DNA from: Halodesulfovibrio aestuarii
Lineage (GTDB): Bacteria > Desulfobacterota > Desulfovibrionia > Desulfovibrionales > Desulfovibrionaceae
Reading direction: 5' to 3' (one strand)
DNA length: 64,000 nt
NCBI RefSeq assembly: GCF_050571805.1
Contig: NZ_CP192219.1
Shown one piece after another: positions 8,338-16,879 of this stretch (positions are counted from its first letter, which is position 1; each line of letters begins with the position of its first letter). Made by a program: the position numbers and the translations under genes. Under the pieces are notes generated by a model. It was given only the letters and a program-made list of their open reading frames with translations, ran no database searches and was not told the DNA's origin.

Positions 8338-9456
8338 CTACTGCGTTCTGTGCCGAAACATAACAGCGGCGGCGGGCATAGTTACGGCAGAGATTATAAG
8401 CAACGGCCATATATAATGCCATATTGTGGATAGCTCCGCTCCCATGAGAAAGATATCTCGCAAAGCCTGCACTACGTATCTGAGAGGATTAACAAGCGTA
8501 CCATTTTGCAACCACTGCGGCATGTTACTTATAGGTGTAGTAAACCCGCCAAGTAATACTGATGGCATAATAAAGACAAACGCACCGAGTAAACCTTGCT
8601 GCATTGTCACGGATATGGATGAAATAAACAGCCCCACTCCAACAACTGCTATCAAAAATGCTAAAAGTACGATGACAAGCGCAACAATTGAACCCCTGAA
8701 CGGCACATCAAACCAGTAGGCTGCTGCGAGAGACAGTATTGTTGCGTCCATCAGTCCAAAAAATACACATGGCACGGCTTTACCAATTAAGATTTCTGCT
8801 GGTTGAAACGGTGAGACGAGAAGTTGATCAAATGTGCCAAACTCTCGCTCCCGTGCCACAGAAAGCGCAGACAAAAGCATAACAATAACCATGCTTATTA
8901 TCCCACCCAAAGACGAAACAATATACCAACGCGTTTCCATATTTCTATTGAACCATGAACGCTGAATAAGCGAAATACGGGGGCTGGTGGAGACAAACCT
9001 GGCCTGTAGAGACTCGCCATACTGTTCTGTTATCTCTTGCACATAGCCAAGGGCAACAGACGCAACGTTGGAATTGCGTCCGTCAGCTATGACCTGTAGG
9101 ACTGCCGGTTCATGATTACGAACCCTGTCTGCAAAATCAGTGGGAATATGAAGCACGAGCCGCACTGCTCTATTATTAATCAATTCTGGGACCTGTGCTG
9201 TTGTGTCCAGCATACCCACCAGTGAAAAATGTGGCGACCCGCTGAATCTACTCAATAATGAACGAGAGAGCACAGTATTCGACTCATCCAACACAGCATA
9301 CTCCACATTTTGCAGATCAAACGTTGCAGAATAGCTGAAGACAAAAAACTGTATTAACGGCGGTACGATGATTACAAAACGACTTTTGGGATCAATCAGA
9401 ATCAGTAAGAACTCTTTCACGATAAGTGTAGCAATCCGCTGGAGTATTTCGATCAT
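8338..9456 (-). CDS. ABC-2 type efflux permease (second permease of operon)
   Basis: A 372-residue inner-membrane permease, last gene of the efflux operon. It has an N-terminal transmembrane segment (FVIIVPPLIQFFVFSYSA), a periplasmic domain of about 150 residues, then five C-terminal transmembrane helices with AREREFGTFDQLLVSPFQP, a motif of the YhhJ/YbhR family. Its start overlaps the upstream permease stop by four bases. It should pair with that permease to form the channel driven by the double ATPase. Confidence 0.88.
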   Translation of the reverse strand: MIEILQRIATLIVKEFLLILIDPKSRFVIIVPPLIQFFVFSYSATFDLQNVEYAVLDESNTVLSRSLLSRFSGSPHFSLVGMLDTTAQVPELINNRAVRLVLHIPTDFADRVRNHEPAVLQVIADGRNSNVASVALGYVQEITEQYGESLQARFVSTSPRISLIQRSWFNRNMETRWYIVSSLGGIISMVIVMLLSALSVAREREFGTFDQLLVSPFQPAEILIGKAVPCVFFGLMDATILSLAAAYWFDVPFRGSIVALVIVLLAFLIAVVGVGLFISSISVTMQQGLLGAFVFIMPSVLLGGFTTPISNMPQWLQNGTLVNPLRYVVQALRDIFLMGAELSTIWHYIWPLLIISAVTMPAAAVMFRHRTQ

Positions 9457-10583
9457 TGCGGCAACCTTCGTCCTAATTTTTTACGGGCGGCTACGAGCAA
9501 AACAATACTCATTATAACCAGTACAAAGCTAGCGGGGAGCAGCACAGACCACACATTACCTGCCAAAAACAACGTTTGCGTAATGGTAACAAAGTACTTA
9601 GCGGGGATAATAGTACTTATATACTGAACAATCACAGGTGTGCTTTTTAAATCAAACATTAGTCCAGACAAAAAGAAAGCCGGAAGAAACGCAGACAAAA
9701 CCGATCCCATTGCTGATACAAACTGAATTCTGGCGGCAGAGGAAATAAACAGCCCGAAACCCAGTGACGCGAGCAAAAAAACACTGCCCAGACAAATAAG
9801 AACAAACAACGACCCGCGAAGCGGTACATGGAATAAAAAAACACCAAGTGTAATGGAAAACCCCATACCGATCATACCAAGCGCATAGTACGGTAACAAT
9901 TTACCTAAAAGAATCTCGTTCGCCGAAATCGGCGTACTCAGCAAAGCTTCCATAGTTCCACGTTCCCACTCCCGAGCTATGACAAGTGCGGTAAGCTGCG
10001 TGCCGATAAGGGTCATTATTAACGTCAACAAACCAGGGATAAGAGAATATGTACTATTTGCTGCGGCATTGAACCATATACGTGACTCTAGGATAATGGG
10101 AGGAGAGTTGTAACTTCTGCCGGACTGATTTGCGGCATGCTGCGCCCATAATCCGACGGTATTCCGAACATACCCTTCAACAATACGCGCCCTGTTTGCA
10201 TCGATACCGTTAAGAATAAGTTGAATTGGTGCTTCTACCCCCGATTCCAGTAACGAAGAAAAATTAGAACGAACATGCACAATGCCGTCAACTTCGTCTG
10301 CTTGCATACGCTGAACGGCCTCCGCCATTGAACGCACTGTCACCGGAGAAAAATAACGGGATAATTGAAACCGCGCCTTTAACTCTTGCGTGACGGGAGT
10401 CTGTTCATCAACCACAAGCGCAATCGGTACATTCGTCGGTTCCAACGAGACGCCATAGCCAAAAATAAGCAACAACAAAACAGGCATCACAAGCCCCAAC
10501 AACAAACTGCTTGGATCACGTTTTATTTGCAGCATTTCCTTACGGATAAAACCGCGAAGCCGTATATATGATATCCCTGTCAT
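9453..10583 (-). CDS. ABC-2 type efflux permease (first permease of operon)
   Basis: A 376-residue permease. The ATG at 10583 is preferred because AAGGAA lies just upstream and it clears the ATPase stop; the longer frame would overlap that gene. The fold is a membrane helix (LLLGLVMPVLLLLIFGYGV), a large periplasmic domain, then five helices with AREWERGTMEALLSTPIS, the ABC-2 signature seen in YbhS/YhhJ proteins. The product is 376 residues, close to its partner at 8338-9456 (372 residues), suggesting a heterodimer. Confidence 0.88.
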   Translation of the reverse strand: MTGISYIRLRGFIRKEMLQIKRDPSSLLLGLVMPVLLLLIFGYGVSLEPTNVPIALVVDEQTPVTQELKARFQLSRYFSPVTVRSMAEAVQRMQADEVDGIVHVRSNFSSLLESGVEAPIQLILNGIDANRARIVEGYVRNTVGLWAQHAANQSGRSYNSPPIILESRIWFNAAANSTYSLIPGLLTLIMTLIGTQLTALVIAREWERGTMEALLSTPISANEILLGKLLPYYALGMIGMGFSITLGVFLFHVPLRGSLFVLICLGSVFLLASLGFGLFISSAARIQFVSAMGSVLSAFLPAFFLSGLMFDLKSTPVIVQYISTIIPAKYFVTITQTLFLAGNVWSVLLPASFVLVIMSIVLLVAARKKLGRRLPQ

Positions 10584-10605
10584 ATGAGTTCCTTCCGGCG
10601 CTGTA

Positions 10606-12426
10606 CTAACTTTCAGCAAGCTGTATAAAGGCATCCTCAATTGTTGGCTCCGGCGTTTTCTCGCTCACTGCATACTCTCTGATTTGTGCCGGTGTTCCCG
10701 CTGCAAGCTGCTGCCCTTGCGCCATAATCAACAAATGATCACAGTATTCTGCCTCTTCCATAAAATGCGTAGTAACAATGACCGTTACTCCCTCACGGGC
10801 AAATTTGTTTATCCGAGCCCAAAACTCACGACGCGCAAGCGGGTCAGCACCTGATGTGGGTTCATCCAGAAACAAAATCTCCGGCTCATGCAGCATGGCT
10901 GCCGCCATTGCCAGCCGCTGCTTGAATCCCGCAGGTAAGCTTTGCGTTATAACATCTTTCCGGTCTTCCATATCAAATTCGCGCAATGCCCAGTCTAACC
11001 GTTGTTGTAACTGCGCCCGATGCAATCCGTAGGCTTTGCCATAAAAACGCAAGTTCTGCTTCACTGTGAACTGCTGGTATAATGAAAATTTTTGCGCCAT
11101 ATACCCAATTCGCGAACGAGTTTTAGACGGCGTTTTACGCATATCATTTCCGGCAACGTGAATTTCGCCACCGGATGCTTTCAGCAACCCGCAAAGCATA
11201 CGAAACGTTGTTGTTTTACCTGCCCCGTTCGCACCTAATAAACCAAAGATCTCACCACGATGAACAGTAAAAGAAATATCGCGTACAGCGGTGAACGTTC
11301 CAAATTGCTTTAACAGACTTGAAACAACAATAGCGGGAGCATTCTTCATTGCAACAGGTCTTGTTTGCTTAACGGTATCCTCATCTGGCGCAGCTAGAAG
11401 CGGTTTTTCTATGACAGTGCCGTCCTGCTGAAGCATATCCACAAAAACATCTTCAAACCTTGGGGTAACAGGAACAAGTGAATCTTTAGGAATTGTTCGA
11501 AGCGTCTTTTTCTCGGACTCCCCTTCGATAGGGCTACTGTGGGTTTCAGCTACATCATTTGTTAATACGGGGCTATTTTTCGAAAACACAGTGCGAACCA
11601 TGCCGGATTGGATGGAAGCATCGACAACATCGCTTCTCTGAAGCACCTCTCCATGCAACATACGGGCTGTCTGAGGCGGCTGAGGCGCAACAACAAAGAC
11701 ACGCCCTGATACTCTGCTATAAAAACTTTTTGGCGTTCCTTCAGCCAGCTTCGAACCGTTGTGCATTACCACCACATTATTACAGCGTTCCGCTTCATCC
11801 AAATAGGCTGTGGACACAACTACGCCCAAACCTTTTTCATCAACAAGCTGATACACTATCCGCCAGATATCGCGCCGCGAAACCGGATCTACTCCTACAG
11901 TCGGTTCGTCCAAAATAAGCAACTCAGGCACTTTTACCAGACAGCATGCTAGCCCTAACTTCTGCTTCATCCCACCGGAAAGCTGGCCGGAGCGTCTATC
12001 GGTGAACTTTTCAAGATCCGTCATATCAAGTAGACGAGCAAACTGATCTTTACGTAACGCCATTGGAACGCCTTGCAAGTCTGCGTACAAATTTAGGTTC
12101 TCCTGCACGGTCAAATCTTCATACAGTCCAAATTGCTGTGGCATATAGCCGACTCTTGGACGTATGAGGTCTGCCTCGTGCACAACGTCATGTCCAAGCA
12201 CATGCATACTGCCAGACTGTGGGACAAGCAGCCCTGCCGCAAGGCGCAGGCAAGTTGTTTTACCCGCACCGTCCGGCCCCACAAGCCCAGTGACGCTTCT
12301 GGCCTCAACGCGCAGATTTAAGTTGTTCAACGCAACAACCGGATGGTCACTCTTGGGTTTGAACACAACACGCAAATCCACAGCCTGCAACAACGGCCGC
12401 CCTTCCTGATCTTCATGCATCGTCAT
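10606..12426 (-). CDS. Double ABC ATPase of multidrug efflux system (YbhF-like)
   Basis: A 606-residue protein with two nucleotide-binding domains. The first has GPDGAGKTT (Walker A, about residue 50), LSGGMKQKL (signature) and LLILDEPTVGVDP (Walker B). The second has GANGAGKTT (about 400), LPAGFKQRL and ILFLDEPTSGADP. The tandem arrangement is that of YbhF-type exporters. The linker of about 100 residues is polar and variable. It lies four bases from the HlyD adaptor gene stop and is followed by two permeases, matching the ybhG-F-S-R order. The substrate is unknown; toxic hydrophobic compounds are inferred. Confidence 0.92.
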   Translation of the reverse strand: MTMHEDQEGRPLLQAVDLRVVFKPKSDHPVVALNNLNLRVEARSVTGLVGPDGAGKTTCLRLAAGLLVPQSGSMHVLGHDVVHEADLIRPRVGYMPQQFGLYEDLTVQENLNLYADLQGVPMALRKDQFARLLDMTDLEKFTDRRSGQLSGGMKQKLGLACCLVKVPELLILDEPTVGVDPVSRRDIWRIVYQLVDEKGLGVVVSTAYLDEAERCNNVVVMHNGSKLAEGTPKSFYSRVSGRVFVVAPQPPQTARMLHGEVLQRSDVVDASIQSGMVRTVFSKNSPVLTNDVAETHSSPIEGESEKKTLRTIPKDSLVPVTPRFEDVFVDMLQQDGTVIEKPLLAAPDEDTVKQTRPVAMKNAPAIVVSSLLKQFGTFTAVRDISFTVHRGEIFGLLGANGAGKTTTFRMLCGLLKASGGEIHVAGNDMRKTPSKTRSRIGYMAQKFSLYQQFTVKQNLRFYGKAYGLHRAQLQQRLDWALREFDMEDRKDVITQSLPAGFKQRLAMAAAMLHEPEILFLDEPTSGADPLARREFWARINKFAREGVTVIVTTHFMEEAEYCDHLLIMAQGQQLAAGTPAQIREYAVSEKTPEPTIEDAFIQLAES

Positions 12427-12430
12427 ACAG

Positions 12431-13513
12431 TTACTGCTTCCGTAAGTCGCTGCTTAAGTTCGCGAACCTATCTTTTTCTATATTTAATTCCGAAATATTT
12501 TCTAAATCAGAATTGATGTTCTTACTAGCCACTGTATCCAGTTTAACAGTCACGGGCATCCCCAATTTGAGCTTGTTATCAGGATCATCCACCCATACCC
12601 GCACCTCATATACAAGCTGGGTCCGCAACTCTGTGGTTTCAACCCGCTTCGGTGTAAATTCTGCCTGAGGGGAAATAAACCCCACCCAGCCTTCAAACGG
12701 TTCAGCAAATGAGTCAGAATACACAGCTGCAATCATACCTTCTGAAACACATCCAAGCTCCGGCTCCGGCAAGTATGCGCGCACCCATTTAGGCTCCGTA
12801 ACAGCGAGGGTAAATGCCACACGAGCTGGCGATGCCAGCTCACCTGCTTCTGCAATCCGGTTTTGAATAATGCCGTCAACAGGCGCAGTCAGTTGCAGTT
12901 CTCCCATACGAACCTGTAATAACTCTACAGCAGCCTGAAGCCCTTTTAGCGTTGCCTCAGATTCTGCAATATTTTCTTTGCGGTACCCTTCCTCTGCGAG
13001 GCTCAATCCATTTTTTTCAATAGCCAGTTCCGCCCGAGCTAAGTCAACCGCCGTTACAGCATCATCAAGGCTTTTTCGGGTGCTTGCGCCGGATGGCGTT
13101 GTTGTCTTCACACGACGTAACAGCGAATTAGCATTTTTCAATCGAATCTGCGCTGCATTAACCTTTGCCCGTGCCTGCGATACTTCCTCCGGGCGCAGCC
13201 CTGTTGTCAGTCGCTGTACCACTTTTCTCTGAGCATCCACGCGGGCGACAGCCTCCTTATACTGCGCCGCAAGCCGATCTTTTTTGAGCACAGCCAGCAC
13301 CTGTCCACTCTGAACCACATCCCCCTCATCCACATACATTTCTTCAATGTACTCCTGCTCACTGAACGTTAATTGCACAGTTCGCAGATCAATCTGACCG
13401 TACAACGTTATTTCGCTGGTATCCTCCATTATTCTCGAAGGAGAAAAGTACCACCAGAACACAAGTCCTACACAGAAGATAAGTAGAATTAACAGCATCT
13501 TTCTTTTATTCAT
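12431..13513 (-). CDS. HlyD/membrane-fusion adaptor protein
   Basis: A 360-residue periplasmic adaptor. The ATG at 13513 is chosen because AAGGAG lies upstream; the longer frame runs into the outer-membrane gene. It has one N-terminal anchor (MLLILLIFCVGLVFWWYF), a lipoyl half-motif (EEMYVDEGDVVQSGQVLAVL), a long coiled-coil hairpin (about 85-210) and the second lipoyl half with LTAPVDGIIQNRIAEAGE. Such adaptors connect the ABC permeases to a TolC-like channel. It overlaps the upstream outer-membrane factor gene by eight bases, indicating coupled translation. Confidence 0.9.
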   Translation of the reverse strand: MNKRKMLLILLIFCVGLVFWWYFSPSRIMEDTSEITLYGQIDLRTVQLTFSEQEYIEEMYVDEGDVVQSGQVLAVLKKDRLAAQYKEAVARVDAQRKVVQRLTTGLRPEEVSQARAKVNAAQIRLKNANSLLRRVKTTTPSGASTRKSLDDAVTAVDLARAELAIEKNGLSLAEEGYRKENIAESEATLKGLQAAVELLQVRMGELQLTAPVDGIIQNRIAEAGELASPARVAFTLAVTEPKWVRAYLPEPELGCVSEGMIAAVYSDSFAEPFEGWVGFISPQAEFTPKRVETTELRTQLVYEVRVWVDDPDNKLKLGMPVTVKLDTVASKNINSDLENISELNIEKDRFANLSSDLRKQ

Positions 13514-15032
13514 GCCCCAGCTCCTTGCCGACACTCCTAACTGTGTCCATATCTGCTTTCCCTGTAGTAGATGTGCCATTTCTCCTATCAGTCACGGTTT
13601 TCCCTGCATGTTCTGCCACACTCCAACCACCGCCCAAGGCCCGGTACAGGTGGATAACTTCACCCAGTTCCTGCTGATGTGCGATTACAAGAGAATCTTC
13701 CAAATCCACTTGTTCCAACTCTCTCTGAACAACTGTATCCTTATTCGCAAGTCCACTTGCAAACAATTGCTCTGCAAGAACAGTCGCCTGTGACAATTTT
13801 TGCAGGGCCCATGCAACATCTTGAACTTGCCGACCTTTTTCTACTACCCCGACTGCACTATCTTCAATCTCTGCCACAGCCTCAACTACGGTCTGCTGCA
13901 ACTGAAACTTGCGTTGTTCTGCCTGCGAGGCCTGCACTGCAATCTGGGCATCAATACGTCCTCCGGTAAACACCGGAACCAAAAGTCCGCTACCGAACGT
14001 ATAGACAAGAGTGTCTGCATGAAACAGCTTATCCACATCAGTTGATTGAAAACTCAGCATGCCGCCCAAAACAATTTTAGGATAACGCTCCCCTTCTGCT
14101 GCCCCCACCAGCGCCACAGCCCCTGCATATTCCTGCTCTGCTTTGCGGACATCCGGTCTGCGTGAAATCAAACTTGCAGGAACACTTATCCCCATCACAG
14201 CAGGAACCGTAAGCTGACAACCTCTGGCACACGAAAATTCACTGGGTGGAATCCCTAACAGTACGGCAATACTGTTTTCTGCAACAGCCTTTGCCTGACT
14301 CAGCACCCGCTGCTGTGCCTTTTCATTTCGAACCATCGCTTGCGACTGTAAGTATTCCTGCCGTGTTCCTGTCCCCGCGTTCAGCCGCGCACACGTAAGT
14401 CTAGCCCGCTGCTCTAATAACAACAGTTTTCGTTCTGAAATCCGAATGCGTGATTCCACAGCCCGCAAATCAACATAGGCAAGTGCCAACTCTGCCACCA
14501 GTGAAACAGCCACATCACCGTACGCAGCACGGTTTGCCTCTATGGTACTGTCAGCCGCTTCTACAAGCCGTTGCACACGTCCCCATAAATCCAGTTCCCA
14601 CCCCGCAAGAGCTGCACCTGCAAAAAGATTGGTCTGTACTCCTCCCGGCACACCCACAATTCCTTGTGCATCATCAGCGGCACGAGTGTGTGCACCATAT
14701 CCACCAAGATACGCCCGTGGTAGCAAGTCTGCCCGCGTAACGCCGCGTTGTGATCGGGCCTCAACTATCCGTTCGCGCGCTATCTTCAACGATAAATTCT
14801 GCATAAATAGCGTTTCGACCAGTCTGTTCAGTTCATTGTCGTTAAACTGCGTCCACCAAAGTGCAGCAACACTCTCATGCTGTAACATTGGGGCGCGCAC
14901 CTTCCATTCTTTGCCATGGAACTCCGTAAGATCTGGTGCAACATAGTCTGCACCAACTTTCCAACAGCCGCACAACGCAGCAACAGTAAACAACAAACTG
15001 GTGACCAGCCCAACAATCTTATGCTTTTTCAT
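13506..15032 (-). CDS. TolC/NodT-type outer membrane efflux lipoprotein
   Basis: A 508-residue outer-membrane factor and first gene of the efflux operon. It begins MKKHKIVGLVTSLLFTVAAL followed by CGC, a lipoprotein-type signal. The N-terminal DYVAPDL and WWTQFNDNELNRLV, the internal repeat (SLKIARERIVEARSQRGVTR in one half, GAVALVGAAEGERYPKIVLG in the other) and the two coiled-coil regions fit the OprM/NodT family. The trimer would form the exit duct through the outer membrane and periplasm. A start 15 bases upstream is also possible. The promoter should lie in the AT-rich gap before it. Confidence 0.9.
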   Translation of the reverse strand: MKKHKIVGLVTSLLFTVAALCGCWKVGADYVAPDLTEFHGKEWKVRAPMLQHESVAALWWTQFNDNELNRLVETLFMQNLSLKIARERIVEARSQRGVTRADLLPRAYLGGYGAHTRAADDAQGIVGVPGGVQTNLFAGAALAGWELDLWGRVQRLVEAADSTIEANRAAYGDVAVSLVAELALAYVDLRAVESRIRISERKLLLLEQRARLTCARLNAGTGTRQEYLQSQAMVRNEKAQQRVLSQAKAVAENSIAVLLGIPPSEFSCARGCQLTVPAVMGISVPASLISRRPDVRKAEQEYAGAVALVGAAEGERYPKIVLGGMLSFQSTDVDKLFHADTLVYTFGSGLLVPVFTGGRIDAQIAVQASQAEQRKFQLQQTVVEAVAEIEDSAVGVVEKGRQVQDVAWALQKLSQATVLAEQLFASGLANKDTVVQRELEQVDLEDSLVIAHQQELGEVIHLYRALGGGWSVAEHAGKTVTDRRNGTSTTGKADMDTVRSVGKELGHE

Positions 15033-15261
15033 GCACGACCTAACCATGCTGCAGATTATAAAAAATAATTCTTATATTCAGCCATACCTTGTTTTTTATT
15101 TTTTATTAACTAGTTAGATACTTTTTTCTTTAAAAAGAGGTCATGACAAATCTGCAACGCTTTTCCCTTTGCCCTCAGCCCCCGCGTAAAGCTTCTATTA
15201 GCGGGGTGCTGACATGATTTCTAGAATCGTACACAACTTCATACCTCACTGACGTAAACAA

Positions 15262-15296
15262 ACAAAAAAGGCTGCCCTAACTAAATAGGACAGCCT
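15262..15296 (-). terminator. Terminator downstream of the TPR gene
   Basis: Arms AGGCTGTCCT and AGGGCAGCCT (minus-strand reading) form a 10-bp stem with one wobble pair, followed by a T-run on the minus strand. It lies about 80 bases after the TPR gene stop. Confidence 0.7.
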
Positions 15297-15374
15297 GAAA
15301 AATTTTCAGAAAAAGTAGGTGATGAATATAAGCCGTAAGGTTCTGAGAAAAGTAGCTTAGAACAACTCCTTAAA

Positions 15375-16091
15375 TTACAGTTGCTGCATACAGATGCTAA
15401 GGTTCTGTTTGCAAGCTTTAGCTAATTCAGAATCATCCTGACCTATTCGTTCACAACACTTGATAGCTTCTTCAAGGCTGTTCTTTGCTTCTTGGAACTG
15501 CTGAAGAAGCATGTATGCGAGCCCCTTGTTCATAATTGAGAAGGCAGTCTGCTCGTGATCACCGAACACCTGCTTTTTAATCTCGATTGCCTGCTGATGC
15601 AGTTCTAAAGCTTCTTCCGGTTTGCCTTGTTCTTCACGCAGCCGTCCTAAATTGCTGAGACAGTCTGCGACTTCTGCACAGTCGTGACCTTTTTCATGAG
15701 TCCAGATAGTAATAGATTCCATAAGGACAAGTGCTGCGTTGTCGAAGTCTTCCTTCGCATAAAGAATAGAAGAAAGATTGAGAAACGCCTGCGCCATATC
15801 GTCTGCGGTAGTGCCCTGCGCGGTTTGCATAATGGCAATACCTTCGTTAGCAATGGCTTCTGCTTGTTCCATGTCTCCACTATATAATAAAATACGGCTT
15901 GCATTCTGAATGAGCTTTGCTTTCAAAAGCATATTCTCAGGTGCAACTTCTTCCTGTAATCCAATACAGACCATTGCCGCCTCTAATGCTTCTTCCATCA
16001 TGCCAGATTCAGCAAATTCAACGGCGCGTTGCTGCAGCTGAGCAATCTGTAGCAAGCCATCATGTTCAGTAGTTGTTTCTGTGTTAGTCAT
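15375..16091 (-). CDS. Tetratricopeptide-repeat protein (kinesin-light-chain type)
   Basis: A 238-residue soluble protein. The start chosen is the ATG with CAGGAGA upstream. It contains about five TPR pairs of the 42-residue type: for example AVEFAESGMMEEALEAAMVC, then DDMAQAFLNLSSILYAKEDF, AEVADCLSNLGRLREEQGKP and QTAFSIMNKGLAYMLLQQFQ. No signal peptide or catalytic domain is seen. TPR arrays of this sort are protein-protein scaffolds; the partner is not evident from the neighbours. It has its own terminator and appears to be a single-gene unit. Confidence 0.8.
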   Translation of the reverse strand: MTNTETTTEHDGLLQIAQLQQRAVEFAESGMMEEALEAAMVCIGLQEEVAPENMLLKAKLIQNASRILLYSGDMEQAEAIANEGIAIMQTAQGTTADDMAQAFLNLSSILYAKEDFDNAALVLMESITIWTHEKGHDCAEVADCLSNLGRLREEQGKPEEALELHQQAIEIKKQVFGDHEQTAFSIMNKGLAYMLLQQFQEAKNSLEEAIKCCERIGQDDSELAKACKQNLSICMQQL

Positions 16092-16353
16092 AACATTCTC
16101 CTGAATCAGAAGTTGCAAAAATCACGCCACAGCTTTGTACTTTTTACGTATGAGTTTTCAGAATTTTTTAGATGAAAGCACCTATTTTATCTGACTTTTT
16201 TGTTTTTCAGTTCATTATTGAATGCAGCTTTGTTGCAGCAAGGCAACACAAAGAATTGCACAGCTGCAACATATAACAACTAATCACTGGTAGCACGTAT
16301 CCTTCATTTTTTATGAGACTAGAAATAAACGTCGAGAGCTCATTCATAACACA

Positions 16354-16545
16354 TCAAAGAAGTACATTTTCACCTGAGGTTCTAACAACCGACCTTTTTA
16401 ACTGATACTCTTCACTGTTGCGTAAGCTTTTATTCTCAAGCACAAACAAGCTGTCAGCAAGTTCCTCTATCGCCACTAAGAGTGACGCCATAAAACACTC
16501 ACAACATGCAGCACAATACACATGTATTTGCTTCATCTTACTCAT
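16354..16545 (-). CDS. Small cysteine-rich protein (uncertain)
   Basis: A 63-residue frame beginning MSKMKQIHVYCAACCECF. The upstream small frame stops immediately before its ATG, so the two could be coupled. The N-terminal cysteines might bind metal. Nothing in it is recognised, and support is only the tandem arrangement and the cysteine pattern. Confidence 0.3.
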   Translation of the reverse strand: MSKMKQIHVYCAACCECFMASLLVAIEELADSLFVLENKSLRNSEEYQLKRSVVRTSGENVLL

Positions 16546-16668
16546 TCAAAAACCGTCACATTTCTGCTTGTACTGGACAAATTTGTAAATTTCGGTACAA
16601 ATGTCTTCCACATTTTTCACTAGCGTATGCAAAGAGCCACATTCTCTGCAAACGGCGTCATTCGCCAT
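16546..16668 (-). CDS. Small CxxC protein (uncertain)
   Basis: A 40-residue frame, MANDAVCRECGSLHTLV onward, with CRECG and two later cysteines. The ribosome site is weak (GCGGGA). It abuts the next small frame. It could be a small zinc-binding protein or chance; the 760-base gap between the TPR and iorAB genes holds nothing else recognisable. Confidence 0.3.
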   Translation of the reverse strand: MANDAVCRECGSLHTLVKNVEDICTEIYKFVQYKQKCDGF

Positions 16669-16879
16669 TCCCGCAATCTTTGAGCGGCCTTTTAATACGC
16701 TGCAATCTTGTATAATAGTAAGTCCTGTGTAATGACTAAACAAACGTAAGTTTACACTGTTTGTGATTAGCAGACACTTTCATATAATTATGTTGCCGTG
16801 TTGGACCTTTTTCTTTGCTGCCGTAAGGAAAGTGCACCACACAGCACAATTCTTTATTTCAATTACGAGCGAGTAAACC

